Shown here piece by piece: positions 10,546 through 21,135 of a stretch of 64,000 bases of DNA (position 1 is the first letter of the stretch; every line of letters starts with the position of its first letter). The notes beneath the pieces were generated by a model. That model was not told the DNA's origin. It ran no database searches and saw only the letters and a program-made list of their open reading frames with translations. The stretch comes from Anodontia alba (lineage: Eukaryota; Mollusca; Bivalvia; Lucinida; Lucinidae), in contig OZ024828.1 of assembly GCA_964016985.1 (NCBI GenBank), positions 88,776,399 to 88,840,398 of the forward strand, read 5' to 3'. A program made the translations under genes and the position numbers.

Positions 10546-11024
10546 CAATGGTAAATTTGAATGTAAACTTATACATGTGTATGACTCTGGGTATGCATGT
10601 GACATACTCAAATACACACGAATGGACGTAACATCACAGCAATACGCTACCTGCCCCACACCTGCCTTCAGCAGGCTGGGACATAAAAATAATGTATTAA
10701 TCTAACTTTTCTTCGCAGTTCAGAAGTGTTGCATTTCTTTTTAGCGATTAGTATAATAAGAAAGCTGTGGCTATTTGGACTCTTGTTATACATGTAAGGC
10801 CCTAGCCTGGCACCACGCTATGAGTTTTACATTTATAATCTAACAAAGGTAAAACACTCCTCCTTGACTATTTTTATACACATATTAGCTCCCTTACCAG
10901 TCAGAAACTCACAACTGATCAGCCAATCAGAGAGAAGGACATTCCAACAGATATAATTTTTTGTAAAATATAGTTTTATGCTGATTCATATATCAGTTAG
11001 ACGGGAGCCAGTCTAGTAAGGCCC
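10546..11024. other. no gene recognised
   Basis: Unassigned sequence between the LINE 5' end and the first CATAG element. The LINE 5' UTR may extend into it, but nothing diagnostic is visible. Confidence 0.4.
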
Positions 11025-11211
11025 CATAGCTCCAGATAAGACAACTTTTTTAACCAAAAAGTATAGATATTTTTCTTCTTTCTCCACAACATATATGTTG
11101 TGGTACTCATTAGAAGTGCCTCGCGAGGCACTTCTAATGAGTACCCACAACATGTATTTCTGAGGAGCAGTAAGAAATTATTCACTTGCACACCTCTGAC
11201 CTGGAAATATG
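11025..11211. mobile_element. CATAG-family foldback MITE
   Basis: Starts CATAGCTCCAGATAAG. The centre is a near-perfect hairpin, ACTCATTAGAAGTGCCTCGC and its complement (11105-11152). The right end has decayed to CTGGAAATATG. Confidence 0.7.
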
Positions 11212-11219
11212 CTGCATGT

Positions 11220-11408
11220 CACAGCTCTAGATAAAAGGGTATTCAGATAAGTATTTTTTTCTGATTTTTTAAGAAAACGTAAATCATGGATACTAATTTG
11301 AAATGCCTCACCTAGCACTTCTAACGAGCCCCACAACGTATGTTTTTGTGAAGAAATAAGAAAACATCAATACTTTTTGGTTGGCAAAAAGCATCTTATT
11401 TAGATGTA
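11220..11408. repeat. CATAG-family foldback MITE, degenerate
   Basis: Starts ACAGCTCTAGATAAAAGG and keeps CACTTCTAACGAGCCCCACA and ACTTTTTGGTTGGCAAAAAG. The left arm of the core is eroded. Confidence 0.6.
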
Positions 11409-11471
11409 CATTTATGGCAATCCTTTGTTGTCTTTGATTTTATGTACTGTACACTGATAGTATTGAAAGTA

Positions 11472-11695
11472 TGGTAATTGTCCTAAAATTTAGAACACAT
11501 TATTCCATGCCCCCATTTTTTTTTTTTTTGCCTAAATTTTGTTTTTTATGTAGTTGTTTCTTAAAATCCTTAGCAGAACGCCAAACAATGTAGATCCTGA
11601 TCAGACTTTAGGAGCAGTCTGATCTGGATCTGCATTGTTCACATAATTTCATTTAGTGAGAAACTTTGGTGTACGAAATTTTAGACATTTACTGA
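11472..11695 (-). repeat. TGTCC-family foldback MITE
   Basis: Has GTCCTAAAATTTAGAACA, a core with GATCAGACT..AGTCTGATC and TTTTAGACATTTAC at the far end. It is oriented opposite to the next copy. Confidence 0.65.
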
Positions 11696-11902
11696 ACAGT
11701 AAATGTCCTAAAATTTGGCACACCAAAGTGTCATATGCAAACAATGCAGATCTAGGTCAGACTGATACTGAAAAGTCTGATCAGGGTCTGCACTGTTTGC
11801 CATTATGCTAAATATTTTAAGAAACAACTGCATAAAAGCCAAAAATATGCCAAAAAAAAAAGGATGGAATAAAGTGTTCAAAATTTTAGTACATTTACCG
11901 TA
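11696..11902 (+). repeat. TGTCC-family foldback MITE, inverted neighbour
   Basis: Starts ACAGTAAATGTCCTAAAATT, has the AAACAATGCAGATCTAGGTC core motif and ends GTACATTTACCGTA. Head-to-head with the previous copy, it forms a ~430-bp inverted repeat. Confidence 0.7.
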
Positions 11903-12469
11903 GATAAAGATTTCTAAAGACCACTGATTTTAACCTGTATTTTACAACTTTATTGCATGTTTGCTCATTTTATGATTTTTATGTTGTTTATCTGAGTATT
12001 CAAACCCTTATAAATTACCAGTTGGGGTCCTTTTTAACAACTTAATCTCCATATCTTGCAATTTCTTTTGTATTCAGGTTTAAGGTAATAGGTTTAGAAA
12101 ATACAGGGCCAGATAAGATTGTTTTCTTTGTCTGCTAAATGAGTTTGATATTTTTCTTAGCTCTCCACAAAAAATGGTGAAATGCAAGAAGTGAACTGAT
12201 CTGTGAAAGGCCACGATCACAATGCACAGCCTTCAAAAAACAGCACATGTTGGGTATTCATTAAAACTACCTCTGTAAGGCAGTTTAATGAGGTATACAC
12301 ACAACAATGGCTCAAATCCTGATGGCTAGCTCATTTGCCCTGTCTAAAAGCTACCACCCAATGGCAAGGATGGTATTGTGTGGTGATTAACAGGTAAACT
12401 TATCCAACAATGACTACCACAGAGTTTTATGTTATCAAAACTAGATCTATAATCGAGGCACTTTACTCA
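11903..12469. other. no gene; old CATAG-like remnants
   Basis: About 12110-12320 holds decayed CATAG-type pieces (GTTGGGTATTCATTAAAACT, GTTTAATGAGGTATACACACAAC). The remainder is unassigned. Confidence 0.4.
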
Positions 12470-12762
12470 ACATAATTTTTTTTTTTTATTTTCTTATTTC
12501 TCCATAAAAAACATACATTGTGCAGGGGTTTCACTTATTTTTACAAGAAAAAGGAAGCAGGAGATTTTCTGTGTGTCCTCTATTAGCCACATGCAAATTT
12601 ATCAAAAGTAGCAGGAAGATATTGCCCAATTTTGACAAAGTAGAAGGGGAAATCCTTGCCCCCCAACCCTTATTGAGACCCCTGCATTGTGGTTACTCAT
12701 TAGAAGTGCCTCTGTGAGACACTTCTAATGAGTTATGAGTACCATACAACATACTTATTAAG
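12470..12762. repeat. CATAG-family foldback MITE split by a CAGGGG MITE
   Basis: The left part ends at CATAAAAAACATACATTGTG. The right part resumes with GTGGTTACTCATTAGAAGTG and its complement. The insert is listed separately. Confidence 0.6.
12523..12684. mobile_element. CAGGGG-ended MITE, hAT-like
   Basis: Ends CAGGGGTTTCA and TGAGACCCCTG, with the 7-bp flank CATTGTG repeated at 12516-12522 and 12685-12691. It is inserted in a CATAG element. The termini suggest hAT, though hAT normally makes 8 bp. Confidence 0.65.
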
Positions 12763-12774
12763 GCTGGCTAATCA

Positions 12775-13140
12775 GAGCTGAAAAGATAACTGATTATCAG
12801 TCATGTCATTGTGATCGATAATCAATTTGTAATCATTGAAGATTTGGTCACCCAGATGAGATGCTGCACACGCGGCATCTCATCTGGGTCTACACTGTTC
12901 GCCACTCATTCAGCTACTTTTAGACACAACATTTGGTATTAAATTGTACTTATTCAAATTTTAGATAAAGTATGGTAAGGAGTTGAGGTGTTTGAATACA
13001 AGGGGTAAATACGCTAAAGTAACAGACACAGAAATAAAATGATTGATTATCAGCAAATATGTAACGATAATCGTTTTTGTGGTATTTATCGATCAATTAA
13101 TCGAATATCCGATTAATCGTACCAGCATTCATAATTATGC
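12775..13140. repeat. ATCGATTA-rich element with nested AGGCC foldback
   Basis: Both flanks are rich in GATTATCA/GATAATCG words (12780-12835, 13040-13120), like subterminal repeats. Between them, 12840-13015 is an AGGCC-family palindrome (CCCAGATGAGATGC..GCATCTCATCTGGG). Confidence 0.45.
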
Positions 13141-13270
13141 TTTCATGTGGAATTAAGCAAAATATTTTCCTGATACCCCTTCTTATCTGGAGCCATGAAA
13201 AAATTCTACAGATATGCTCAAGAGAAAGCAAACACAGCTATTATAAGGCTTGTAACATGTACTGCAATTT

Positions 13271-13482
13271 TTAACCCTTATCCTGTTGAATAATTTAATT
13301 AGCCACACCCATTTCTGACTACCAGCCAATCAGATTACATCATATAATTTTTCGTTCAAATTCACAAACTGAATTACAAACAATGTAGATTCTGATCAGC
13401 TTGCTTCTTCAGACGCCACCTGATCTGAATCTACACTGTTTGCAAAAGTAGTGGTTGTCGTGAACAGCAGGATAAGGGTTAA
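13271..13482. mobile_element. PB-A foldback MITE
   Basis: TTAA at both ends, termini CCCTTATCCTGTTGAA and AGCAGGATAAGGG. The apical palindrome is diverged (CTTGCTTCTTCAGACGCCACC). Confidence 0.75.
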
Positions 13483-13676
13483 ATGTCCTAAAATTCTGAA
13501 CACTTCATTCAATACCATTTCGGCCTAAATTTTGCTTTTTACGCAGCTGTTTCTTAAAATACTTAGTGGGATGGCAAACCATACTCCTTCAGGAGCAGTC
13601 TGATCTGGGTCTGCACTTTTTGCATATGCAATTTTGTCAGAAACTTTGGTGTACAAAATGTTTAGGACAGTTTCTG
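13483..13676 (-). repeat. TGTCC-family foldback MITE
   Basis: Abuts the PB-A element directly (TTAAATGTCCTAAAATTCTG). It keeps AGCAGTCTGATCTGGGTCTG and a GTTTAGGACA end; the left half of the core is deleted. Confidence 0.6.
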
Positions 13677-13693
13677 TAACTGAAATAATCATT

Positions 13694-13760
13694 GCTTTCA
13701 CAAAAAACTTGGTCTACACTGAGCATAGACCAAGCACAGACCAAGCCTTTTGTGAAAGCT
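13694..13760. repeat. short inverted repeat
   Basis: GCTTTCACAAAA..TTGGTCTA faces TAGACCAAG..CTTTTGTGAAAGC, a hairpin of about 67 nt with a broken middle. Confidence 0.55.
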
Positions 13761-13844
13761 AATACTTGATTATATAACATTGAACATTCCATGACCTAAT
13801 AACATTGAGCAGTCCATGGTAAATAGCATGATTTTTCATAAAGT

Positions 13845-14068
13845 GCTTCCAGAGCAATGACAAACTCCAAAATGCTTCCGGAGCAATGACAAACTCCAAA
13901 ATGCTTTCGGAGCAATGACAAACTCCAAAATGCTTCCAGAACAATGACAAACTCCAAAATGCTTCCAGAGCAATGACAAACTCCAAAATGCTTCCAGAGC
14001 AATGACAAACTCCAAAATGCTTCCGGAGCAATGACAAACTCTAAAATGCTTCTGGAGCAATGACAAAC
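13845..14068. repeat. 29-bp minisatellite, left part
   Basis: About eight tandem 29-bp units with CAATGACAAACTCCAAAATG followed by CTTCCGGAG. Translations in all minus frames look protein-like only because 29 is not a multiple of 3. The array resumes at 14995. Confidence 0.9.
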
Positions 14069-14994
14069 GGGTGCACGACATTTTGTCTAAACCCATTTCG
14101 TCGAATAGACACTTCATCTAATACGAAAATTGGTCTAAAAAACCAGTCTGATACGACATTTCGTCAAAAAAAAAATTTAAGGATTTTAGACGAAATGTCG
14201 CACCTTTGTTATTTTTCGTCTTTTTTGATTTTTCTCACTTTTTTCCTCCAATATTTAGACGAACTGCCTGTTGTCCGCCATATTTATTTCATATGGAATT
14301 TTGCCCTTCGATTCTAGAGGCTGTTTCCACCACACCTCTGGAATGTGTATGAGCGCACTATTGCCGATGAGCCCAGAACCAACAATATACCAACTATATA
14401 CTTGAAGGATGGCACCGTCGCTTCAACACCATAGTAGCCAAGCACCATCCCAAGAAGCTCAAAGGGGGCAGGGGGGGGGGGGTGACGGGAGTGGCGGGGC
14501 AGGCTCATACAGATACTCTGGTGGAGCAGTTGATCGCTGGACAACAGCTGCAGCAACCCCGCATGAAAGTATGTATGATTCAAATAAAGTCTAACCTAAA
14601 TAGTTGCAGAATTAAAAATTCACGTATAATACTGGTTATTTTTTTTTTTCAGGTGAGGAAAGAAAATAAAGAATTCTTCGGGTTGTGCAGAGCTATGGTG
14701 ACCGTGACAACTTGCAATACCTTTGTGGGATCGGATACAACCTAAACTATTAACTTTGAAATTTCATGTCACTGGCAAATAAAGATCAGCCTTAGTAGAT
14801 CATTGCCTTTCCTTAACAGTATATGTGTAAACAAAATTTAGACGCAATAAAATTTAGACGAAAAAATTTAGACATTTTTAGACGAATTTAGACACTTTTC
14901 GACGAAATTTAGACGAAATGTCGTATTCGACAAAATGTCTTTTGGACGAAATGTCCTTTAGACGAAATGGGTTTAGACGAAATGTCATGGATCC
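14069..14994 (+). mobile_element. MULE-type DNA transposon, decayed
   Basis: A 926-bp element in the 29-bp minisatellite, with the 8-bp flank TGACAAAC at 14061-14068 and 14995-15002. The ends match imperfectly: GGGTGCACGACATTTTGTC on the left and, as complement, GGATCCATGACATTTCGTC on the right. Both continue into TAAACCCATTTCGTC. Many GACGAAAT/TTTAGAC words fill both subterminal regions. It carries the C-terminal remnant of a MULE-like transposase. 8-9-bp duplications are usual for Mutator-like elements. Confidence 0.75.
14312..14757 (+). pseudogene. MULE transposase C-terminal remnant with intron
   Basis: Plus-strand phrases LFPPHLWNVYERTIADEPRT (14322-14381), WHRRFNTIVAKHHP (about 14409-14450), AHTDTLVEQLIAGQQ (about 14503-14547) and, after a probable intron, ILRVVQSYGDRDNLQYL ending in GIGYNLNY and a stop (about 14675-14755). 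These resemble the C-terminal tail of animal MULE/FLYWCH-associated transposases. The intron runs from GTATGTATG (about 14570) to a polypyrimidine tract and CAG (about 14653). At least one frameshift lies between the first two phrases, and a G-rich run has replaced part of the frame near 14465-14490. Catalytic residues lie upstream and are absent. Confidence 0.7.
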
Positions 14995-15066
14995 TGACAA
15001 ACTCCCAAAATGCTTCCAGAGCAATGACAAACTCCAAAATGCTTCCGGAGTAATGACAAACTCTAA
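14995..15066. repeat. 29-bp minisatellite, right part
   Basis: Two to three further units of the array interrupted by the MULE element. Confidence 0.85.
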
Positions 15067-15383
15067 AATTGTCAAGATAATCACATACACCTGCTGGATT
15101 ATAAAAAAAAATGTTTATTTTTACAAAAGCTGATAAGGTTTCAGTTACCCTATTAAAGTATGCTTAAGGTAAACATCAAACCAAACTCAAACAGGTGCAT
15201 GATTGGTGAGACCTACCAGGAAAAAGAGACAGCCATAATGATTTTAAGCCTTTAATCCTTAAAGCGCCAATCACAACTGCAGCAGATGACATTTTTTTAT
15301 TTTCTATTTTTCAGTTTGCTTGGCAGACAATTCATATGAAATGTCAAGACTTGTTTTCCCTGAAAAATAATAATAAGAAAAAA

Positions 15384-17717
15384 AACAAGAGGCCCACGGG
15401 CCACGATTCGCTCACCTGAGTGACATAGCCACTGCAGACATGCAGATGTTATGCAACATTTATCCAATCCTATCATCGCAACTAATGAAAATATCATCAT
15501 TTGAGCAGTTCTTAGTTTTGAAGAAGAATATATGGGCCTGACAGTCAATGAAGCATGATCATGAATAAACTATCAATCACATTTCAACAGAAGGATCAAT
15601 GTGAAATTTGGTGGAAATTGGCTAAGTGGTTTCTGAAGAATCGTGATTTTATACATGTAAACAGCACAGTGGCAGGGACATATTATAAATATAAACCAGA
15701 TGATGGCCATCTTAGATTTCCAATCAGAACAATTTTAACTACTGTTGATCTACAAGTCACTTCGATACTTTCAATATAAATGTATATGGCCCACACAAAT
15801 AGGGAAGCAAATTTGACCTTGGAGGTAAAAAGGTCAAATGTCAACATAAACCATCATTTGAGCAATTTTGGTAGATATCCTGTCCCTTATAATTTGTGCA
15901 AAGATTAGGACCCAGGGCTTATTTGGTTATGGAGAAGAAGATTTTTAAAGGTTTTTACCATATATTGGCATGGCAGCCATTTTGATCAATGGACCATACC
16001 CATTTTAGCAATCTTTCATTCTCCTGCCCACGGAGGCTCCGCATGAAATTTGAGCAACACTGGCCCGGAGGCTTCAGAGGAAAAGCCATTTGAAATTATC
16101 AACATTTTTTCCATACAAATGTATGGTGCACATACAAATGCATACAGAAACAAACTTGACCTCGCCGTAAAAAGGTTAAATGTCAATGTATGACAATTAT
16201 TTTAGCAACTTTGGTAGACCGCCCGTTCCAGATGATATATGCAAAGATTCAGTCACAAGCCATCCTCGGTTTTGGAGAATAAGATTTTTAAATGTTTTTT
16301 CCCATGCAAATGCATAAGGAAGCAACTTGACCTTGCCGTAAAAAGGTCAAATGTCAATGTATGACCATTATTTTAGCAACTTTGGTAGACCCCCTGTCCC
16401 CGATGATTTATGCAAATATTCAGCCCCAAAGCATCCTCTGTTCTAGAGAAGAAGATTTATAAAGGTTTTTACCATATATGGGCATGGCGCCCATCTTGGT
16501 CAATGAACCATGACCATTTTAGCAATCTTTTGTTCCCCCTACCTAAGGAGGCTCCATATGAAATTTGAGCAAAATTGGCCCAGAGGCTCCAGAGAAGAAG
16601 TTGTTTGAAATTCTGAACATTTTTCCCATACAAATGCATAAGGAAGCAAAATTGACCTTAACGTAAAAAGGTCAAATGTCAATGTACGACCATTATTTTA
16701 GCAATTTTGGTAGCCCTCTTGTTCCCGAAGATATATGCAAAGATTCAGCCATAAGGCATGCTCAGTTTTGGAGAAGAAGATTTTTAAAGGTTTTTCCCAT
16801 ACAAATGCACAGGGAAGCAAACTTGACCTTGCCGTAAAAAGGTCAAACGTCAACGTACGACAATTCTTTTAGCAATGTTTGTAGGCCTCCCGTCCTCGAT
16901 GATTCCTGCCAAGGTTCAGCCCAAAGGCATTCTCGGTTCTGAAGGAGAAGATTTTTAAAGGTTTTTACCATATATGGGCGTGGCGGCCATCTTGGTCAAC
17001 AGACCGTGACCATTTTAGCAATTTTTCGTTCCCCCACCCTAAGGAGGCTCCATATGAAATTTGAGCAAAATTGGCCCAGAGGCTCCAGAGGAGAAGTTGT
17101 TTGAAATGCTGGTCATTTTTCCCATACAAATGCATAAGGAAGCAAAATTGACCTTAACGTAAAAAGGTCAAATGTCAATGTACGACCATTATTTTAGCAA
17201 TTTTGGTAGCTCTCCTGTTCCCAAAGATATATGCAAAGATTCAGCCATAAGGCATGCTCGGTTTTGGAGAAGAAGATTTTTAAAGGTTTTTCCCATACAA
17301 ATGCATAGGGAAGCAAACTTGACCTTGCCGTAAAAAGGTCAAACGTCAACGTACGACAATTCTTTTAGCAATTTTGGTAGACCTCCCGTCCCCGATGATT
17401 CCTGCAAAGGTTCAGCTCCAAGGCATTCTCGGTTCTGGAGAAGAAGATTTTTAAAGGTTTTTACCATATATGGGCGTGGCGGCCATCTTGGTCAACGGAC
17501 CGCGACCATTTTAGCAATTTTTTTGTTCCCCCACCCTAAGGAGGCTCCATATGAAATTTGAGCAAAATTGGCTCAGCGGTTTCAGAGGAGAAGTCGTTTG
17601 AAAATGTTAACGGACGGACGCACGGACGCACGGACGGACGCACGGACGGACGGACGGACGACGGACGAAAAGTGATCACAATAGCTCATCCTGAGCAGAG
17701 CTCAGGTGAGCTAAAAA
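15384..17717 (+). mobile_element. bivalve-type repeat (GGCCC-CAGGTGAG), copy 1
   Basis: Starts AACAAGAGGCCCACGGGCCA and CGCTCACCTGAGTGA, ends GAGCTCAGGTGAGCTAAAAA. The subterminal GCTCACCTGAG and CTCAGGTGAGC are inverted. The interior repeats blocks with TAAAAAGGTCAAATGTCAAT, CATATATGGGCATGGC and GGAGGCTCC. A (GGACGCAC)n-like tract precedes the end. No transposase or RT was seen. Compared with the second copy it holds an extra ~490-bp block. The class is unknown. Confidence 0.75.
17618..17668. repeat. GGACGCAC/GGACGGAC microsatellite
   Basis: A simple-repeat tract near the 3' end of the repeat above; the second copy has a matching tract at 57897-57945. Confidence 0.85.
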
Positions 17718-17763
17718 TTGAATGACCTCTGCTACAAATTTTGCTTGGGGCTTTAAGGGTTAA

Positions 17764-18118
17764 AGGTTAATACCTGAGCTACTGTTGATAAAACATTTTT
17801 TGTACAGGGCAATTACTGTTTCCAGATGGACTGCACAAAAGCATTAACAGATAAAACTCCCCAAGAAACTGGCATTGTGCTCTAATAAAGCAATAGAAAG
17901 TAGTATATTTATTTTTCTGCAAGAATTAAATCTTTTTACTGTAACCTGCTAATACAAAACTTAAGCAGGTAAATGGTTAAATAAATAACAAGTGATATAA
18001 ATATTCACAGGTTGCAAAATTAATCTTTATGCAAAGCAAACAATACATAACTGAAAAACAAACATTTTACAACCATATTAAATCAGTCACTGATTAAATC
18101 ATTATCTTTAAAGCTAAT
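17764..18118. other. no gene recognised
   Basis: AT-rich unassigned spacer between MITEs. Confidence 0.4.
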
Positions 18119-18270
18119 TTAACCATCACCACCCTCTGGGCAAATTCAGTAGATGACAACTTGATGATATTTTTCTTACTTTTCCCAGAAAACAGGATTA
18201 GATGTCTCCAATGGTGACAGTATGATATAAATATTTCAGTATATCTTTTACCCAGCATGCTAAGCATTTT
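18119..18270. repeat. PB-C foldback MITE, diverged
   Basis: Begins TTAACCATCACCACCCTCTG, has TTTTCCCAGAAAACAGGATT and ends TTTTACCCAGCATGCTAAGC. The right half of the palindrome is largely lost. Confidence 0.6.
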
Positions 18271-18473
18271 GAAATATGCAGTATGATAACATTTTGCTTG
18301 CTGTGGCCCACTTTCCCCTCCCTGGATAACACATATAATTGCTTGATCCATTAGGGATAAGCATAAGATTTGATTTTTACTATAAACTGTGTACTTACTA
18401 TAAACATGTTACACAGTTATAGAGATTAGAAATTCAGATGCACAAAGTGTAATCCATCAGTCAGACCATTTAT

Positions 18474-18658
18474 TTAACCTTTAACACTCTTTGGGTTAAT
18501 TCAACATATTTTTTTTCTTCTCATTTTCCCCAGAAAATACAATCAGACATTAAAAAAAAAACTGCATTAAATGACAAAATCCCATTGTCTGGGGAAAAAG
18601 AGAAAAATATTTCAAAAAGTCATCTGCTGTTAATTTTACCCCGTGTGCTAAGAGTTAA
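18474..18658. mobile_element. PB-C foldback MITE
   Basis: TTAA at both ends. Starts TTAACCTTTAACACTCTTTG and ends GTGTGCTAAGAGTTAA. It is shortened at the apex. Confidence 0.7.
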
Positions 18659-19034
18659 AGGTGGATACCTGAGTAGTAGACTGGCATTGCATAGAACTGA
18701 GTCCCATAGAACTGCATTGATAGAATAAAATGAAATCAAACTTTTCCCTCTAATGCTGCAATCTAGTGACCAGCCTTTATAGTCATGATATTATTTTGGT
18801 ATTATTTTAGTGGACGTATCAAACAGGAGTATAAGAATAATTATTCTGTCACTGGCGATAGGAGCCAGTCTGATACCTGAGCTACATGTACTGTACTTTT
18901 GATATACATGTAGCAGAAAAGGTAGAAACATCACACATATCAGCAGTTTATTCCAAAACTGAAAATTCTCCTCTTTTTTTTTGTGGAAAATATTCATTAG
19001 AAAAAGTATTCTGATTAAAATCATCTGATCACTG
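18659..19034. other. no gene recognised
   Basis: Unassigned. The end (ATCATCTGATCACTG) is the left piece of an AGGCC-type foldback interrupted by the next element. Confidence 0.4.
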
Positions 19035-19343
19035 CAGTGCTTGCATTAAGGGAATTCTGGGAGTCAGAGACTCCCAAACATTGCCCTGGGACTTCCAAAA
19101 ACCAATGCCAGGAAGCCTGGGACTCCCAACTTTTAAAGATATTTAGTCATTTATAACAAAAATTTAGAATGAATTTGTGTTACTTAGCTTAAGAATGGTG
19201 GTTTTATTCCATAAATAAGAGTTTTAAGACGTCTGAGGCTGAATTTCTGAAAATGAGTGAAAAAATTTGAACTCCAGAACTTCCAGATATTGAAGCTAGG
19301 AAGTCCTGGGACTTCCTGATTTTGACAGTTAGTGCAGGCACAG
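19035..19343. mobile_element. CAGTGCTTGC-ended MITE, hAT-like
   Basis: The ends CAGTGCTTGCATTAA and, as complement, CTGTGCCTGCACTAA match at 12 of 15. Flanks GATCACTG and GATCAGGG agree at 6 of 8, an aged 8-bp duplication inside an AGGCC foldback. Inside are inverted GGGACTTCC/GGAAGTCC words. Confidence 0.6.
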
Positions 19344-19429
19344 GATCAGGGTCTACACTACTTGCCACTCAACAGGTAGAAAATTGGAATCTTCAAATTT
19401 AAAGGAGAACTACAGTAAAGGAGTTAACA

Positions 19430-19600
19430 TGTCTATTTAGGACAAATATGGTACCACTGAAATGCCTTAGCAAGGCAATTCAAATGAGTACCTACCAGAT
19501 AAGTTTTTTTCCAAAAGCAACCTTTTAGATTTTCATTTATGTAAAAATAACAAAGCACTGCATAGCTCCAGATAAAAGGATGTATCCACATAATAGTGCC
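19430..19600. repeat. CATAG-family remnant
   Basis: Contains GAAATGCCTTAGCAAGGCAATTC and AGCTCCAGATAAAAGG, a decayed element. Confidence 0.45.
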
Positions 19601-19609
19601 TCCTGTCTT

Positions 19610-19784
19610 AGCAAACATTGTAGATCCAGATCAGTTGGCTTCTGAAGAAGCCAACTGATTTGGATCTGCACTGTTTGTCATTAAATATGTGAATCTCTAT
19701 CAAAAACCCGGATCAAGTAATCTGAATGGCTGGAAAGTAGAAGTAGGCGTGGCATCTTAATTTATTCAGCACAACAAGGGTTAA
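19610..19784. repeat. PB-A foldback MITE, left end missing
   Basis: Starts within the family at TTAGCAAACATTGTAGATCC and ends CACAACAAGGGTTAA. The apical palindrome is intact. Confidence 0.7.
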
Positions 19785-19848
19785 TTAATGTATTTATCCT
19801 AAACATTCAGACACCATATAAATCCTTACCATACCTACCATATTTACC

Positions 19849-20059
19849 TTAACCCTTCTCACGCTGAATAAATTAAAATGCCATGCCCACTTCTAATTTC
19901 CAGCCAATCAGATTACTTGATTCAAGTTTTTGATAGAAATTCACATACTTAATGACAAACAGTGCAGGTCCAGATCAGTTGGCTTCTTCAGAAGCAACTG
20001 ATCTGGATCTACACTGTTTGGTAAGACAGGGCATGTGTGTTTAGCAAGAAAAGGGATAA
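19849..20059. mobile_element. PB-A foldback MITE, opposite orientation
   Basis: Starts TTAACCCTTCTCACGCTGAA. Its asymmetric body is inverted relative to the neighbour at 19610-19784, and the right end has decayed (GCAAGAAAAGGGATAA). Confidence 0.7.
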
Positions 20060-20075
20060 TATATGGACAGATAGG

Positions 20076-20254
20076 CTATAGCTACAGATAAGAGGGGCTA
20101 TCCACATAATATATTTCTTATTTCTCCATGAAAACATGTTGTAGGTGGTAGAAGCCCCTCACTGAGGACCTTCTAATGAATACAAACAATATGTTTTTTA
20201 TGGAGAAATAAAAAAAAAATACTATGTGAATACACCCTCTTATCTGTAGCTATG
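20076..20254. mobile_element. CATAG-family foldback MITE
   Basis: Starts CTATAGCTACAGATAAGAGG and ends CCTCTTATCTGTAGCTATG, so the ends pair well. The core is diverged (GAAGCCCCTCACTGAGGACC). Confidence 0.75.
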
Positions 20255-20370
20255 TAATTATTTATGCCATTTTTACACAAAAATCTTTCTCGTAGATACT
20301 CACTGGAACTGCCTAACCAAGGCATTCCAGTGATTCCTGTATTTACCTTAAGTATTCAGACACCCTTTAC

Positions 20371-20598
20371 ACAGTGTCTTAGATAAGTAGATAAGCAATT
20401 GAGTATTTTGGCTATTTTTACCCGCTCATTTCTCATGGAATTGGGAATCAAGCGTTTTCTTTTGGGTACCTTGTTTTACTAATGGGTGCAAGAACTACTT
20501 TTATTTGGGTATTTACCCCATAAATTAAATCTGTATTGCTTTTACAGAAAATTTAATTTGGTAATACCCCAAAAAGTACTGCTTATCTTAGGCACTGT
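20371..20598. mobile_element. MITE with ACAGTGYCTTAGATAAG ends
   Basis: Terminal repeat ACAGTGTCTTAGATAAG facing CTTATCTTAGGCACTGT, flanked by TTAC on both sides (20367-20370, 20599-20602). An internal TGGGTA..TACCCCA pairing extends the foldback. Confidence 0.6.
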
Positions 20599-20602
20599 TT
20601 AC

Positions 20603-20747
20603 AACATGTTTTGTGGGTACTCATTAAAAGTGTCTCACTGAGGCACCTCTAAAGAGTACTCACAACATGTTAATATAAAGAATTTCGAAATTTTTGGTTG
20701 AAAAAAAAAAACAAAACAAAAACAAAAACAGCTTATCTGGAGCTATG
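20603..20747. repeat. CATAG-family foldback MITE, right part
   Basis: Core TGGGTACTCATTAAAAGTGT..CACCTCTAAAGAGTACTCACA, ending GCTTATCTGGAGCTATG. The left end is not found. Confidence 0.6.
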
Positions 20748-20932
20748 GTAGGCTTGGGCAAACAGTACAGACGCAGACAAAATTGCTGCTCATCATCAAC
20801 AAAATCACAATAAAAAGACCAGAATGCAATGATGTGCAGACCTATCAATGCCTCATAATCAAAGCAATTTGTTGTGGATACTCATTAGAAGTGCCTTGGC
20901 AAGCCATTTCTATTCAATACCCTTAACCATTG

Positions 20933-21135
20933 TCCTGCTGAATAAATTAAATTGCCATGCCCACTTCTAATTTTCAGCCAATCAGATTACTTGATCTGGA
21001 TTGTTGCTATAAATTCACATGCATAATGGCAAACAGTGCAGATCCAGATCAGTTGGCTTCTTCAGAAGCCAACTGATCTGGATTTACACTGTTTGCCAAG
21101 GCAGGGAATATCCAGGTTCAGCTAACAAGGGTTAA
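20933..21135. mobile_element. PB-A foldback MITE
   Basis: TTAA on both sides, ends CCATTGTCCTGCTGAA and TTCAGCTAACAAGGG, with an intact apical palindrome CAGTTGGCTTC/GAAGCCAACTG. Confidence 0.8.

Larger units (their letters stand above)
15252..17763. mobile_element. PB-B foldback MITE split by a 2.3-kb repeat
   Basis: The left portion runs from TTAATCCTTAAAGCGCCAATC to CTGAAAAATAATAATAAG (15252-15383). The right portion resumes at GACCTCTGCTACAAATTTTG and ends CTTTAAGGGTTAA (17718-17763). The insert is listed separately. Confidence 0.75.

Noticed and set aside
13845..14068. CRISPR-like array
   Set aside because: Direct 29-bp repeats without spacers, in a eukaryotic context.
13759..14117. 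Repetitive LLWKHFGVCHCSGSILEF proteins in three minus frames
   Set aside because: They arise from the 29-bp minisatellite, whose period walks through all frames.
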